From NCBI RefSeq assembly GCF_000374365.1, contig NZ_KB894129.1, positions 42,444-106,443 on the forward strand: a stretch of DNA of 64,000 nucleotides. Direction: 5' to 3'. Position numbers and translations under genes: made by a program. This document shows positions 1 through 8,402 of the stretch, piece by piece; within the stretch, counting starts at the first letter, position 1, and each line of letters starts with the position of its first letter. Under the pieces are notes generated by a model that saw nothing but the letters and a program-made list of their open reading frames with translations, ran no database searches and was not told the origin of the DNA. Origin of the DNA: Bacteroides gallinarum DSM 18171 = JCM 13658. GTDB taxonomy: Bacteria; Bacteroidota; Bacteroidia; Bacteroidales; Bacteroidaceae.

Positions 1-1053
1 CCCCATATCCTTCAATAAGGTAAGCTGGCGACGAAGGGCTGCTACATTGATAGCCGCCCCTAAAGGACCCAAGTCGTGATGATTGCAGACACCCTGGAAT
101 TTACGGTGCTTGCCATTCAAGAAAAAGCCCTTATCCGCCACAATCTCTATGCTGCGGATACCGAAACGCGTTACGTACTCGTCCACCGGTTTACCGTCTG
201 CATATATTCTGGAAGATGCCTTGTAGAGATAGGGCGTCTCCGGCGACCACAAGGCGGGAGCGTCTATCAAGAAATTCTGCTCGAACGGCTGTCCGTGATT
301 TATCTTACGGGTATTGTCCTTTACGGCAACCACTTTGCCGTCCGGCGATATAATCTCGGTTACAATCCGGATATTCTTATTTCCGGCATTAGCAATCTCC
401 GTACGCAAACGTACAGAGGCATATTCATCCGACACGTGCGGAGTTGTCAACTGAGTACCCCATACCGGTACATGTACCGATTCGGTCGTTACTAACCGGA
501 CATTCCGGTACAACCCTGCACCGGGATACCAGCGCGAAGACTGCGGCTTGTTCTCCAAACGCACGGCAAGCGTATTGGGCTGTCCATCCTTATATATATA
601 AGGTGTGACATCGCAGTGAAAAGAGTTGTAGCCGAAAGGCCAGAAACAAGCCTCTTGTCCGTTGACATAAACACGGGCTTCGCTCATGGCTCCGTCGAAA
701 ACCAATGTAGCCTGCTTCTCCGCCGGAACAGTAAAGGTAGTACGATACCAGCCTACACCCACATAAGGCAATCCCCCCGTACGTCCGGTCTTTATCGAAG
801 CCTGCTTTTCGAAATTCTGCGTAACGGCAACTTTCTGTAAATCGTTATTATAATCGAACGGCCCGTAAATAGCCCAATCATGGGGCACGGTCACTGCCTG
901 CCACCGATTATCGTCATAACCGGGACGGGCAGCCTCGGACACATCTCCCTGGAAGAACTTCCAGCCTTTCTCCAAATAAACCTCGGTACGCTGCGCTACA
1001 ATAGCCGGGGAAAGAAAAAAACAACATGCAATCGTTATCAGTATCTTATTCAT
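1..1053 (-). CDS. Glycoside hydrolase family 2 beta-galactosidase, C-terminus cut by window edge
   Basis: Reading from the ATG at 1053 towards position 1 gives 351 open codons with no stop, so only the N-terminal part of a GH2 enzyme is present. It begins with a secretion signal (MNKILITIACCFFLSPAIVAQ) and continues with the GH2 sugar-binding jelly-roll (GWKFFQGD, VPHDWAIYGPF, GWYRTTF, FDGAMSEARVYVNGQ, WPFGYNSFHCDVTPY) and the immunoglobulin-like domain (LWSPETPYLY). It breaks off after GVCNHHDLGPLGAA, at the start of the catalytic TIM barrel, so the catalytic glutamates lie outside the window. It starts 18 nt after the GH53 galactanase stop and is probably co-transcribed with it. The likely role is periplasmic release of galactose from galactan oligosaccharides; the exact specificity is inferred from the neighbour. 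Confidence 0.9.
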   Translation of the reverse strand, partial: MNKILITIACCFFLSPAIVAQRTEVYLEKGWKFFQGDVSEAARPGYDDNRWQAVTVPHDWAIYGPFDYNNDLQKVAVTQNFEKQASIKTGRTGGLPYVGVGWYRTTFTVPAEKQATLVFDGAMSEARVYVNGQEACFWPFGYNSFHCDVTPYIYKDGQPNTLAVRLENKPQSSRWYPGAGLYRNVRLVTTESVHVPVWGTQLTTPHVSDEYASVRLRTEIANAGNKNIRIVTEIISPDGKVVAVKDNTRKINHGQPFEQNFLIDAPALWSPETPYLYKASSRIYADGKPVDEYVTRFGIRSIEIVADKGFFLNGKHRKFQGVCNHHDLGPLGAAINVAALRRQLTLLKDMG

Positions 1054-1071
1054 AATCCACTGTTTTAAAAA

Positions 1072-2256
1072 TTACTTAAAAGCATCCATAATCACCGTAG
1101 GACGTCCGTCGGCAGTAAATGCTCCCAAACGATATTGGCTCGGCTTGCACTCCGGTTCCCAGTAGAATACTCCCTTACAACGTCCGTCGGTATTCTCCTT
1201 GCTCTCTTTCACAATGCGTTCCAATTGCCGCCTGCCTTCGGCAAGCACAGACTCGCTTGCCAAATTCCCTTTATCGTCACCGCATTCCACGCCGGTTTCC
1301 ACTATCATTACGTCGCAATCATACTTGGCGCCCAATGTCTTGATATTATCCATACAATCGGTAATGATGTCATCAGCCGTATAATCCGGCTTATCCACCC
1401 TTGTCCAATAGGGATAAAGCGACATACCTATCATATCCCACTTCCCATTGTTTTTCTTCAGCTCATCGAAGAACCAGTTGAACAGTTCTTTGTCCCAGCC
1501 ATTATCCAAATGAACGATAACAATCGCATCGGCAAAGACCGACTTCACCGCATCGTATCCCGTAGTGATAAAATCGCCTAAATTCTTCCAGTTCGTGGGA
1601 TACACCACTTTATCCGAAGCTGTTGCCGGAGCGTCTTTCAAATCGCGCTCCTTCACATCATACGATGCACCGCTCAGTGCCGCATCCTCGTCCCACAGCA
1701 TACCCGGCCGTATTTCATTGCCTACTTGCACCCATTTGGGAGAAACTCTCGCCGCCTTCAATGCCTGAAGTACACTGACCGTATGGTCGCTGACAGCCTT
1801 TTTCAACTCCGGCAGGCTCTTGCCTTTCCATGCGGCAGGCTTATTCTGCTGGGCAGGGTCTGCCCACCAATCGCTGTAATGAAAATCTATCATTACATCC
1901 ATACCTAAATCTTTCGCCCTCTTGGCTTTTGCTACGACATCAGGCGTATTGCACCAATTGCCATGCTCCTTTGGGTCTACCCACACACGCAGGCGAATTG
2001 CATCCAATCCGCACTCTTTCATCAGGGCAGTACACTCAAGTTGCTTGCCAGAGGCATTATAGAAGCGGTGTCCGGCAGTTTCCAGCTCCGTAACCCAACT
2101 GATATCGGCTCCTTTAGCAAAATAATCATCGGTAGCGCCGGCAACCTGTTCCGGTGCTTCCGATGTATTTTCGCGTTCATTACCGGTACTATTCTTGCAT
2201 GCGAGAAAAAGGCAAGCGATACCTAAAAAGAAAGTGATAAGTTCAATGCGTTTCAT
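1072..2256 (-). CDS. GH53 arabinogalactan endo-beta-1,4-galactanase, lipoprotein
   Basis: This 394-aa protein matches family GH53 over its whole length (GADISWVTELE, IRLRVWVDP, DFHYSDWWADP, YPYW). GH53 enzymes cut beta-1,4-galactan internally with retention. The acid/base glutamate is probably E181 in QVGNEIRPGMLW and the nucleophile E320 in DVMIVETGVEC. The N-terminus is a lipoprotein signal ending in FLAC with Cys20, so the mature enzyme is likely anchored in a membrane and, as in other Bacteroides utilisation loci, may face the cell surface. It is the first gene of a pair with the downstream GH2 enzyme. A Bacteroides -7 box (TATATTTG) lies 24-31 nt upstream of the start. Confidence 0.93.
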   Translation of the reverse strand: MKRIELITFFLGIACLFLACKNSTGNERENTSEAPEQVAGATDDYFAKGADISWVTELETAGHRFYNASGKQLECTALMKECGLDAIRLRVWVDPKEHGNWCNTPDVVAKAKRAKDLGMDVMIDFHYSDWWADPAQQNKPAAWKGKSLPELKKAVSDHTVSVLQALKAARVSPKWVQVGNEIRPGMLWDEDAALSGASYDVKERDLKDAPATASDKVVYPTNWKNLGDFITTGYDAVKSVFADAIVIVHLDNGWDKELFNWFFDELKKNNGKWDMIGMSLYPYWTRVDKPDYTADDIITDCMDNIKTLGAKYDCDVMIVETGVECGDDKGNLASESVLAEGRRQLERIVKESKENTDGRCKGVFYWEPECKPSQYRLGAFTADGRPTVIMDAFK

Positions 2257-2279
2257 AGTCTTAATTTATATATACGAAG

Positions 2280-2287
2280 CAAATATA
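2280..2287 (-). promoter_or_regulatory. -7 promoter box of the galactanase operon
   Basis: On the minus strand the sequence is TATATTTG, an exact match to the Bacteroides -7 consensus TAnnTTTG. It lies 24-31 nt upstream of the galactanase ATG. No clear -33 box was found at the expected distance. Confidence 0.5.
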
Positions 2288-2350
2288 ATGAATTTACGCC
2301 TATATGTACGGGTATGACCGCATTTTGTCGGCATCGCAGCATATGCAATC

Positions 2351-2362
2351 GTTTGCACAAAC
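2351..2362. promoter_or_regulatory. Candidate LacI-family operator
   Basis: GTTTGCACAAAC is a near-perfect dyad (GTTTG/CAAAC arms around CA) lying between the divergent galactanase and LacI-type regulator genes. Its form resembles operators of LacI/GalR proteins. Its position about 65 bp beyond the galactanase -7 box and 140 bp before the regulator start suggests control of one or both directions, but this is inference. Confidence 0.4.
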
Positions 2363-2503
2363 TTATAATCCGATATATATCAATAGAAAAGTTTTATTAA
2401 GTCCATTCTGCTATTTTTGCAGCAGGATAGAATAAGAATGCCGGCTTGCGACCTTCGTACATCTTCCTTTTTTATTACCTTTGGCTGAAAAAGAATAATA
2501 CTG

Positions 2504-3511
2504 ATGAACAAACCGCAGATAACTATCAAGGATATTGCCCGGGCGTTGAACGTTTCTCCTTCCACCGTATCGAGAGCGCTCAAAGACAATCCTGACATCA
2601 GCCGGGAAACCCGCGACCTTATCCACGCCTATGCGCGCGAACACAACTACAAGCCCAATGTGCTCGCCGTCAACCTCCGTTCGAGCCGCAGCAATACAAT
2701 CGGCGTAATCGTGCCCCAACTGGTGCACCACTTCTTCTCGTGCGTACTGAGCGGCATCGAGACGGCAGCGGCAGAGGCGGGCTACAACATTATCGTGGCG
2801 CAAAGCAATGAATCGTACGAGCAGGAAGTAAAAATAGTCCACTCCTTCCTCACAGCCCGCGTATGCGGCGTGATTGCCTCCCTTGCCAAGAACACGGAGC
2901 AATACGGGCACTACCAGGAACTGCTGAACAACGACATTCCGATTGTATTTTACGACCGCATCTGTACCGGACTGAAAACCGAACGGGTGGTGGTAGATGA
3001 CTACGCCGGCTCGTTTGCCGCCGTGGAATACATGATTCAAACGGGCTGCAAACGCATCTTTTTCTACGGGGCAGACCCTCACCTGGAAATTACGAAGAAC
3101 CGGCGCAACGGTTACCTGGACGCCATGAAAAAATACAGAATTCCCGTAGACGACAGCATGATTAAGCTGTGCGACAACCGCGAACGCGCCATTGCCATAA
3201 CCCCCGACCTGCTGGAGAGCGACAACCGCCCCGACGGATTCTTCGCAATCAACGACGAAACGGCAGCGGGCATACTGTACGCCTGCAAGCTCGTCGGCTT
3301 GAAAGTGCCGGACGAGGTTTCTATCTGCGGCTTCACCGACGGCGCCATTGCCCAAAGCACCGACCCGAAACTGACTACGGTGGAGCAACACGGAGAGGAA
3401 ATAGGCAAAAGCGCATTCGGCATCCTCACGGACAAACTGGAAGGAAACGAGGAAAAGAGTACCAATAAGATTGTACGCACCAACCTCGTTGTAAGAGGGA
3501 CGACGAAATGA
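2504..3511 (+). CDS. LacI/GalR-family transcriptional regulator
   Basis: The 335-aa protein has the full LacI layout. An N-terminal helix-turn-helix and hinge (ITIKDIARALNVSPSTVSRALK, then NYKPNVLAVNLRSSRSNTIG) is followed by a periplasmic-binding-protein-like sensor domain (GVIVPQLVHHFFSCVLSGIE, PDGFFAINDETAAGILYA, DEVSICGFTDG, LTTVEQHGEEIGKSAFGIL). Family members bind a sugar or sugar phosphate and release or alter DNA binding. It is divergent from the galactanase pair and precedes an MFS transporter and a GH65 phosphorylase on the same strand, so maltose-type or related disaccharide control is most likely. A 245-bp gap containing a 27-bp inverted repeat separates it from the transporter gene. 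Confidence 0.93.
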   Translation: MNKPQITIKDIARALNVSPSTVSRALKDNPDISRETRDLIHAYAREHNYKPNVLAVNLRSSRSNTIGVIVPQLVHHFFSCVLSGIETAAAEAGYNIIVAQSNESYEQEVKIVHSFLTARVCGVIASLAKNTEQYGHYQELLNNDIPIVFYDRICTGLKTERVVVDDYAGSFAAVEYMIQTGCKRIFFYGADPHLEITKNRRNGYLDAMKKYRIPVDDSMIKLCDNRERAIAITPDLLESDNRPDGFFAINDETAAGILYACKLVGLKVPDEVSICGFTDGAIAQSTDPKLTTVEQHGEEIGKSAFGILTDKLEGNEEKSTNKIVRTNLVVRGTTK

Positions 3512-3525
3512 GAACGCAACTAATC

Positions 3526-3708
3526 GAACACAGAGGCACAGAGACACGGAGGCTTTTTTCCGGTAGGAAAGCCGCGCCATGTTTAAGGAGAAAAGAGTAC
3601 ATGTTTCTGTGCCTCTGTGCTTCCTTGCCATTATATCCCGTCCCTATGACTCTTGCACCTCTGTACCTCCGTACTCCCGCACCTCCGTGTCTCTGTGCCT
3701 CTGTGTTC
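3526..3708. repeat. 27-bp perfect inverted repeat with CACAGAGGCACAGAG-type arms
   Basis: Arms at 3526-3552 and 3682-3708 are exact reverse complements over 27 bp. Both are built of short cacagag/ggcacag units, and partial copies occur at 3607-3619 and 3654-3680. The block fills the gap between the LacI-type regulator and the transporter. It could fold as a large terminator-like hairpin or be a dispersed intergenic repeat. A 67-codon open frame across it (3508-3711, ending CLCASVF) is a by-product of the repeat and is not called. Confidence 0.75.
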
Positions 3709-3756
3709 TAAATTTACTGAGTATCTATAAACCAATACCATAAAAACGAAAGAGCA

Positions 3757-5124
3757 ATGAAAGTAAAACCCGATTTAAGTTTCTGGAAACTGTGGAACAT
3801 CAGCTTCGGTTTTTTCGGCGTGCAGATTGCGTATGCCCTTCAAAGCGCCAACATCAGCCGTATTTTCTCCACCTTGGGAGCAGACCCGCACAGTTTAAGT
3901 TATTTCTGGATATTACCGCCGCTGGCAGGCATCATAGTGCAGCCCATTGTAGGAGCCGCCAGCGATAAGACATGGACACGGTTCGGACGCCGCATCCCCT
4001 ATCTGTTCATCGGCTCGCTGATTGCGGTGCTCGTAATGTGCCTGCTGCCCAACGCCGGCAGTTTCGGCATGGCGGTGAGCACGGCGATGATTTTCGGACT
4101 GGTGTCGCTGATGTTCCTGGACACCTCTATCAATATGGCGATGCAGCCATTCAAGATGATGGTGGGCGATATGGTAAACGAAAAGCAGAAAGGACTCGCC
4201 TACTCTATCCAGAGCTTCCTATGCAATGCCGGCAGCCTGGTGGGTTACCTGTTCCCGTTCGTATTCGCATGGGTGGGCATCAGCAATACGGCGCCACAGG
4301 GAGTAATTCCCGACTCGGTAATCTACTCGTTCTACATCGGCGCAGCCATTCTGATATTCTGTGTTATCTATACGACAGTCAAGGTCAAGGAAATGCCGCC
4401 CGCTGAATATGCCGAATACCACGGCATTACGGAAGCACAGGAACACGAGAAAATCAATATGCTGAAACTGCTGGTCAAGGCGCCTAAAGCCTTCTGGACG
4501 GTAGGACTGGTACAGTTCTTCTGCTGGTTCGCCTTCATGTTCATGTGGACCTACACCAACGGCAGCATAGCCGCCAATGTGTTCGATGCCCCCACCGTGG
4601 AACACATGGTAAACGGAATCGGCAAAGTAGTCCTCGACACCAAAAGCCTGCAATACCAGGAAGCTGCCAACTGGGTGGGCGTGCTGTTTGCCGTACAGGC
4701 TATCGGCTCCGTGCTTTGGGCAGTCTGCATACCGATGTTCAAAGACCGCCGCTTCGTCTATTCGCTGAGCCTCGTACTGGGCGGTATCGGATTTATATCT
4801 ACCTACTTCGTGCATAGCCAATACGTGCTGTTCGTCTCCTTCCTGCTGATAGGCTGCGCATGGGCTGCGATGCTGGCGCTACCCTTCACAATCCTTACCA
4901 ACGCCCTGTCCGGCGGGCATATGGGCACATACCTCGGGCTGTTCAACGGCACAATCTGTATTCCGCAAATCGTAGCCGCCGCATTAGGTGGCAGCATCCT
5001 GGCACTGTTTACGCCGGAAGGCATGCTTCCTCCCGAAATAAACATGCTGGTTATGGCGGGAGTGATGCTCATTATCGGCGCCTTCTGCGTGTACCTGATA
5101 AAAGAAACCAAAGGAGAGAAATGA
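3757..5124 (+). CDS. MFS sugar transporter, GPH/SLC45-like
   Basis: This 455-aa polytopic protein has about twelve hydrophobic segments. The loop after helix 2-3 reads SDKTWTRFGRRIPYLFIG, the DxxxxRxGRRxP signature of MFS sugar transporters related to sucrose/maltose SLC45 and GPH carriers. Conserved pieces such as FWILPPLAGIIVQPIVG and NMAMQPFKMMVGDMV support this. It probably imports maltose or a similar disaccharide across the inner membrane by cation symport. The GH65 phosphorylase downstream would then split the sugar. The start is preceded by an A-rich stretch typical of Bacteroides leaders. A strong hairpin lies between it and the GH65 gene. Confidence 0.9.
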   Translation: MKVKPDLSFWKLWNISFGFFGVQIAYALQSANISRIFSTLGADPHSLSYFWILPPLAGIIVQPIVGAASDKTWTRFGRRIPYLFIGSLIAVLVMCLLPNAGSFGMAVSTAMIFGLVSLMFLDTSINMAMQPFKMMVGDMVNEKQKGLAYSIQSFLCNAGSLVGYLFPFVFAWVGISNTAPQGVIPDSVIYSFYIGAAILIFCVIYTTVKVKEMPPAEYAEYHGITEAQEHEKINMLKLLVKAPKAFWTVGLVQFFCWFAFMFMWTYTNGSIAANVFDAPTVEHMVNGIGKVVLDTKSLQYQEAANWVGVLFAVQAIGSVLWAVCIPMFKDRRFVYSLSLVLGGIGFISTYFVHSQYVLFVSFLLIGCAWAAMLALPFTILTNALSGGHMGTYLGLFNGTICIPQIVAAALGGSILALFTPEGMLPPEINMLVMAGVMLIIGAFCVYLIKETKGEK

Positions 5125-5202
5125 GAAAAAACCACCCGGACGAGGATGTCAAAGCTAAGATGAGCACCCTGATAAGTTACAGATTGTAACCGGTAAACAC
5201 CC

Positions 5203-5296
5203 AAAAGCCGTATCATTACTCGGAATGAAGTGCACCCCAAAAGTTAGACACAAAAACTTTTGGGGTGCACTTCAAAGTAGAGTCGATACGGCTTTT
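5203..5296. terminator. Two-tier hairpin between transporter and GH65 gene; inner part resembles IS3-type ends
   Basis: The inner arms 5227-5245 and 5255-5273 are perfect 19-bp inverted repeats (GAAGTGCACCCCAAAAGTT and its complement) around a 9-nt loop. The outer arms 5203-5214 and 5285-5296 pair over 12 bp and end in a T-run, as in a rho-independent terminator. The inner arm followed by AGACA looks like the terminal repeat of IS3-family elements, so it may be a relic of two insertion-sequence ends brought together. Confidence 0.6.
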
Positions 5297-5447
5297 TTAT
5301 TGCCGATAAAGGATACCCGGTTCCAGATTAAAAGTTCATCTTCCCTAAAACCGGGTTTCGACACCCTCTCGTTTCTTTTTGCGGCATCTCATTTGTTTAT
5401 CCTTTTATTTTTTTATCTTTACGCCGACAACACAGAAAAAGACTGCC

Positions 5448-7769
5448 ATGAAAAAATACCTTAAAACTGATGAATGGAATATCATAGAAGACAGTTTCCA
5501 GGCCGACCGCATGCGGTGGTCGGAAAGCATATTCAGCCTCGGCAACGGCCGTTTCGGCCAACGGGGACACTTTGAAGAACCGTACAGCAGCGACAGCTAC
5601 CGCGGCGCGTTCGTGGCAGGCATAACATTCCTGGACAAGACACGCGTAGGCTGGTGGAAAAACGGCTTCCCGCAATTCTACACACGCATCCCCAACGCTC
5701 CGGACTGGAGCCGCATCGGTCTGCGCCTCATCGACGAAGAGCTGGACTTGGCGCAATGGTACGTAGACAGCTTCAACAGACGCCTCGACATGAAAGAAGG
5801 TATCTCCTACCGCGATGCGGAGGTGACCTCGCCGCGCGGCAACAAGCTGCGCCTGCACGTGGAGCACATCGCCGACATGTCCCGCCCCGACCTCTGCCTT
5901 ATCAAATACAGCGTTACATCCCTCAACTATGCAGGCAAGATGTCCCTCGTGCCGATATTCGACGGAGACATCGCCGGCCGCACCGAAGAACACCCCCAAG
6001 AGAAGATATGGAACATCCTGCGCTCCGGAACCACCAGCGACTGCGCCTACCTATGGACGCAGACCAGGCGGGAAGACGCACAGATATGCTATGCCATGAC
6101 CTACCGGTTCTCCAAGAACGGCAAGGAGACATTCGCCAACCCGATACGGATAGAGAAAGAAAAACAGGCAGGGTTCAGCATAGGCATCGAAGTGAAGCCG
6201 GGCGACACCATAGCACTCGTTAAGTACATCGCCATAGCCTCCTCGCTCTATTACGAGCGGCAAGACCTGATAGAACAATCCGTTGCAGAAGCCCGCAAAG
6301 CCAAGAACATCGGCTGGGACGCCCTGGTGCAAGAGCACCGGCAAGCCTGGCAGGAGATATGGGACGAAACCGACGTCACTATCGAAGGAGACCCGGAAGC
6401 CCAGCAAGGCATACGCTACAACATCTTCCAGCTCTATCAGACATACCGGGGAGACGACCCGCGCCTGAACATCGGTCCCAAAGGATTTACGGGAGAGAAG
6501 TACGGCGGAAACACCTACTGGAACACCGAGTTGTGCTGCGTGCCCTTCTTCCTGCTTTCCACCCCCAAGAAGATTGCCGAAAACCTGCTGATGTACCGCT
6601 ACAAGCAACTGCCCAAAGCCATTGAGAATGCCAGGAAGCTGGGGTTCGGCAACGGCGCCGCCCTCTTTCCGCAAGTTACCAGCAACGGAGAGGAGTGCCA
6701 TAGCGAATGGGAGATTACCTTCGAGGAAATCCACCGTAACAGCATCATTGTGTACGCTATCCTGCAACATGCCACCCTTACCGGCTCGCTGGAGTACATA
6801 GCCCGCTACGGGCTGGAAGTGATGATAGCCGTAAGCCGCTTCTGGAGCCAGCGGGTATCGTTCTCGCAGCCCAAGCAGAAATACGTTATCCTGGGAGTTA
6901 CCGGACCGAACGAGTACGAAAACAACGTAGACAACAACTGGTACACTAACTACTCCTGTACGCGCTGCCTCAGAACCACCCTCAGCTTCCTCGAAATCAT
7001 AGCCCGGCAATATCCCGACGAATATGCCCGCGTACGCCGCATTACCAACCTGAACTACGCCGAAGAAAGCGGGCGCTGGCAAGACATCATCGAACGGATG
7101 TACCTGCCGGAAGACCCGGAGCGCGGCATCTTCGTCCAGAACGACGGCTACATGGACAAGATACTGCAAAGCACCGACGCCATTCCCGCCGACGAGCAGC
7201 CTATCAACCAGCATTGGTCGTGGGACCGCATCCTGCGTTCGTGCTACATCAAGCAAAGCGACGTACTGTTGGGGCTGTACCTTTATTATTTCAACTTCGA
7301 TACGGAGACTATCCGCCGCAACTTCGAGTTCTACGAGCCGATGACCGTGCACGAGTCCTCCCTCTCGCCACACATCCATGCAATTCTCGCGGCACGCATC
7401 GGGAAGGTGGAGGAAGCCTACCGGCTATTCCTGCACGCCACCCGCCTGGACCTGGACGACTACAACAACGAGGGCGACCAGGGATTGCACATCACCAGCA
7501 TGCCGGGTAGCTGGCTGGCGGTTGTACGCGGGTTTGCAGGCTTCCAGATAGAGAACAACCTGCTCAAGATAGAACCCGTCATACCGGCAAAGTGGAGCGG
7601 TTACTCCTTCAAGGTAAACTACCTGGGCAATACCCTGCACATACGGGTAGGCAAAGAGATAACAATCCGCCTCACCGCCGGGAACATGCTGAACATACAG
7701 GTATATCAGGATGTCTACGAACTGCGGCAAGGCACAGACCTGAGCGTCGGCCTCCAACCCCTGTCCTGA
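5448..7769 (+). CDS. GH65 maltose-phosphorylase-like enzyme
   Basis: The 773-aa protein is a full-length GH65 inverting phosphorylase. The N-terminal beta-sandwich begins at DEWNIIEDSFQ and GNGRFGQRGHFEE. The (alpha/alpha)6 catalytic barrel has GNTYWNTELCCVPFFL and the general acid E489 in GVTGPNEYENNVDNNWYTN. The phosphate-binding HESSLSPHIHAI comes near residue 640, then a C-terminal jelly-roll. The sequence around the catalytic acid is that of maltose phosphorylases (maltose + Pi to glucose + glucose-1-phosphate), though nigerose or kojibiose activity cannot be excluded. There is no signal peptide, so it is cytoplasmic. The ATG at 5448 is preferred over one 69 nt upstream because homology begins directly after MKKYLKTD. 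Confidence 0.92.
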   Translation: MKKYLKTDEWNIIEDSFQADRMRWSESIFSLGNGRFGQRGHFEEPYSSDSYRGAFVAGITFLDKTRVGWWKNGFPQFYTRIPNAPDWSRIGLRLIDEELDLAQWYVDSFNRRLDMKEGISYRDAEVTSPRGNKLRLHVEHIADMSRPDLCLIKYSVTSLNYAGKMSLVPIFDGDIAGRTEEHPQEKIWNILRSGTTSDCAYLWTQTRREDAQICYAMTYRFSKNGKETFANPIRIEKEKQAGFSIGIEVKPGDTIALVKYIAIASSLYYERQDLIEQSVAEARKAKNIGWDALVQEHRQAWQEIWDETDVTIEGDPEAQQGIRYNIFQLYQTYRGDDPRLNIGPKGFTGEKYGGNTYWNTELCCVPFFLLSTPKKIAENLLMYRYKQLPKAIENARKLGFGNGAALFPQVTSNGEECHSEWEITFEEIHRNSIIVYAILQHATLTGSLEYIARYGLEVMIAVSRFWSQRVSFSQPKQKYVILGVTGPNEYENNVDNNWYTNYSCTRCLRTTLSFLEIIARQYPDEYARVRRITNLNYAEESGRWQDIIERMYLPEDPERGIFVQNDGYMDKILQSTDAIPADEQPINQHWSWDRILRSCYIKQSDVLLGLYLYYFNFDTETIRRNFEFYEPMTVHESSLSPHIHAILAARIGKVEEAYRLFLHATRLDLDDYNNEGDQGLHITSMPGSWLAVVRGFAGFQIENNLLKIEPVIPAKWSGYSFKVNYLGNTLHIRVGKEITIRLTAGNMLNIQVYQDVYELRQGTDLSVGLQPLS

Positions 7770-7987
7770 CGGACAGGCAGCCCGCAAATACCATACACGG
7801 AAAAAGGGTGTGTCAGAAGCAGTGTCAAACAAATACTCAGAATATATTTAATTGAATATCAATAATATAATAAGAATAGTAGAAATATAAATAACAAATA
7901 AGTAACATATTGATTGGAAATATTGTCTTATCAATAGCAAGAATATCAGCTTGTCAGATGGGTAAAGGTGGTGGATTCAACTTGATT

Positions 7988-8393
7988 TTTTGCCTTCCAA
8001 AAGAAAAAGTTTCAGCCATTTTTGCTGATGCTTGTTGATGGGCTTGCTTGAATGTTCTGCCCTATCTTGATAACTTAAGCAGAAGTTTAAAAATAAGTTT
8101 AGAGTATTCTTGTATATATAGTACAAGGTACGGAGTAAACCTCTTACTGTATTTGTTTCACGGTAAACGTCAGTTCTGATAATTAGGTTTAATGACATCT
8201 TGTATATATAGTACAAGGACTGAGTTAAACTTGTTGGAAAGGCATTACTCCGGTGAGGATTTTTGTTTGGCTGGTGCAACTCTATTTGGCAGTTTAAAGA
8301 GATAGGTTTAATCGAAATCTTGTATATATAGTACAAGGAATGGACTAAACCACTTTGCCAGTTGCACCAGCCTTTCTTTTTTGGAAGGCAAAA
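7988..8393. repeat. Non-coding block bounded by a 15-bp inverted repeat
   Basis: A 15-bp perfect inverted repeat (TTTTGCCTTCCAAAA at 7988-8002, complement at 8379-8393) bounds about 400 bp with three dyad repeats and a further 13-bp inverted pair (ggctggtgcaact near 8270, complement near 8360). The block sits at the junction between the glycan genes and the accessory element beginning with umuC. A 140-codon frame on the minus strand contains the repeated peptide LYYIYK encoded by the dyads and is judged non-coding. The arrangement resembles a small non-autonomous element or a recombination site. From 7770 to 7987 I see only AT-rich DNA. Confidence 0.65.
8097..8350. repeat. Three copies of a 44-45-bp dyad-symmetric repeat
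   Basis: Copies lie at 8097-8140, 8187-8230 and 8306-8350. Each has an identical 20-bp core, CTTGTATATATAGTACAAGG (itself a CTTGTA/TACAAG hairpin), set 7-8 bp inside outer arms GTTTA and TAAAC. The bases between core and outer arms differ between copies. Spacers are 46 and 75 bp and unrelated, so it is not a CRISPR array. Three dyads of this kind recall the subsites of a resolvase site or iterons, but no matching protein gene is adjacent. Confidence 0.8.
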
Positions 8394-8402
8394 GGCCATT
8401 GC

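Noticed and set aside
2411..3631. Long minus-strand frame (406 codons) opposite the LacI-type gene
   Set aside because: It is the antisense of a clear LacI-family protein; low-complexity composition and no family match. GC-rich codon use creates such shadow frames.
6051..7379. Long minus-strand frame (442 codons) inside the GH65 gene
   Set aside because: The sense strand encodes GH65 with catalytic motifs throughout; the antisense product matches nothing.
8097..8350. Possible CRISPR array
   Set aside because: Only three units, spacers of 46 and 75 bp, units dyad-symmetric with variable bases between core and arms, and no cas gene in the window.
7977..8399. 140-codon frame on the minus strand with repeated LYYIYK
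   Set aside because: The repeated peptide is the translation of the three dyad cores, and the frame spans the inverted repeats. No family likeness and no plausible start context.
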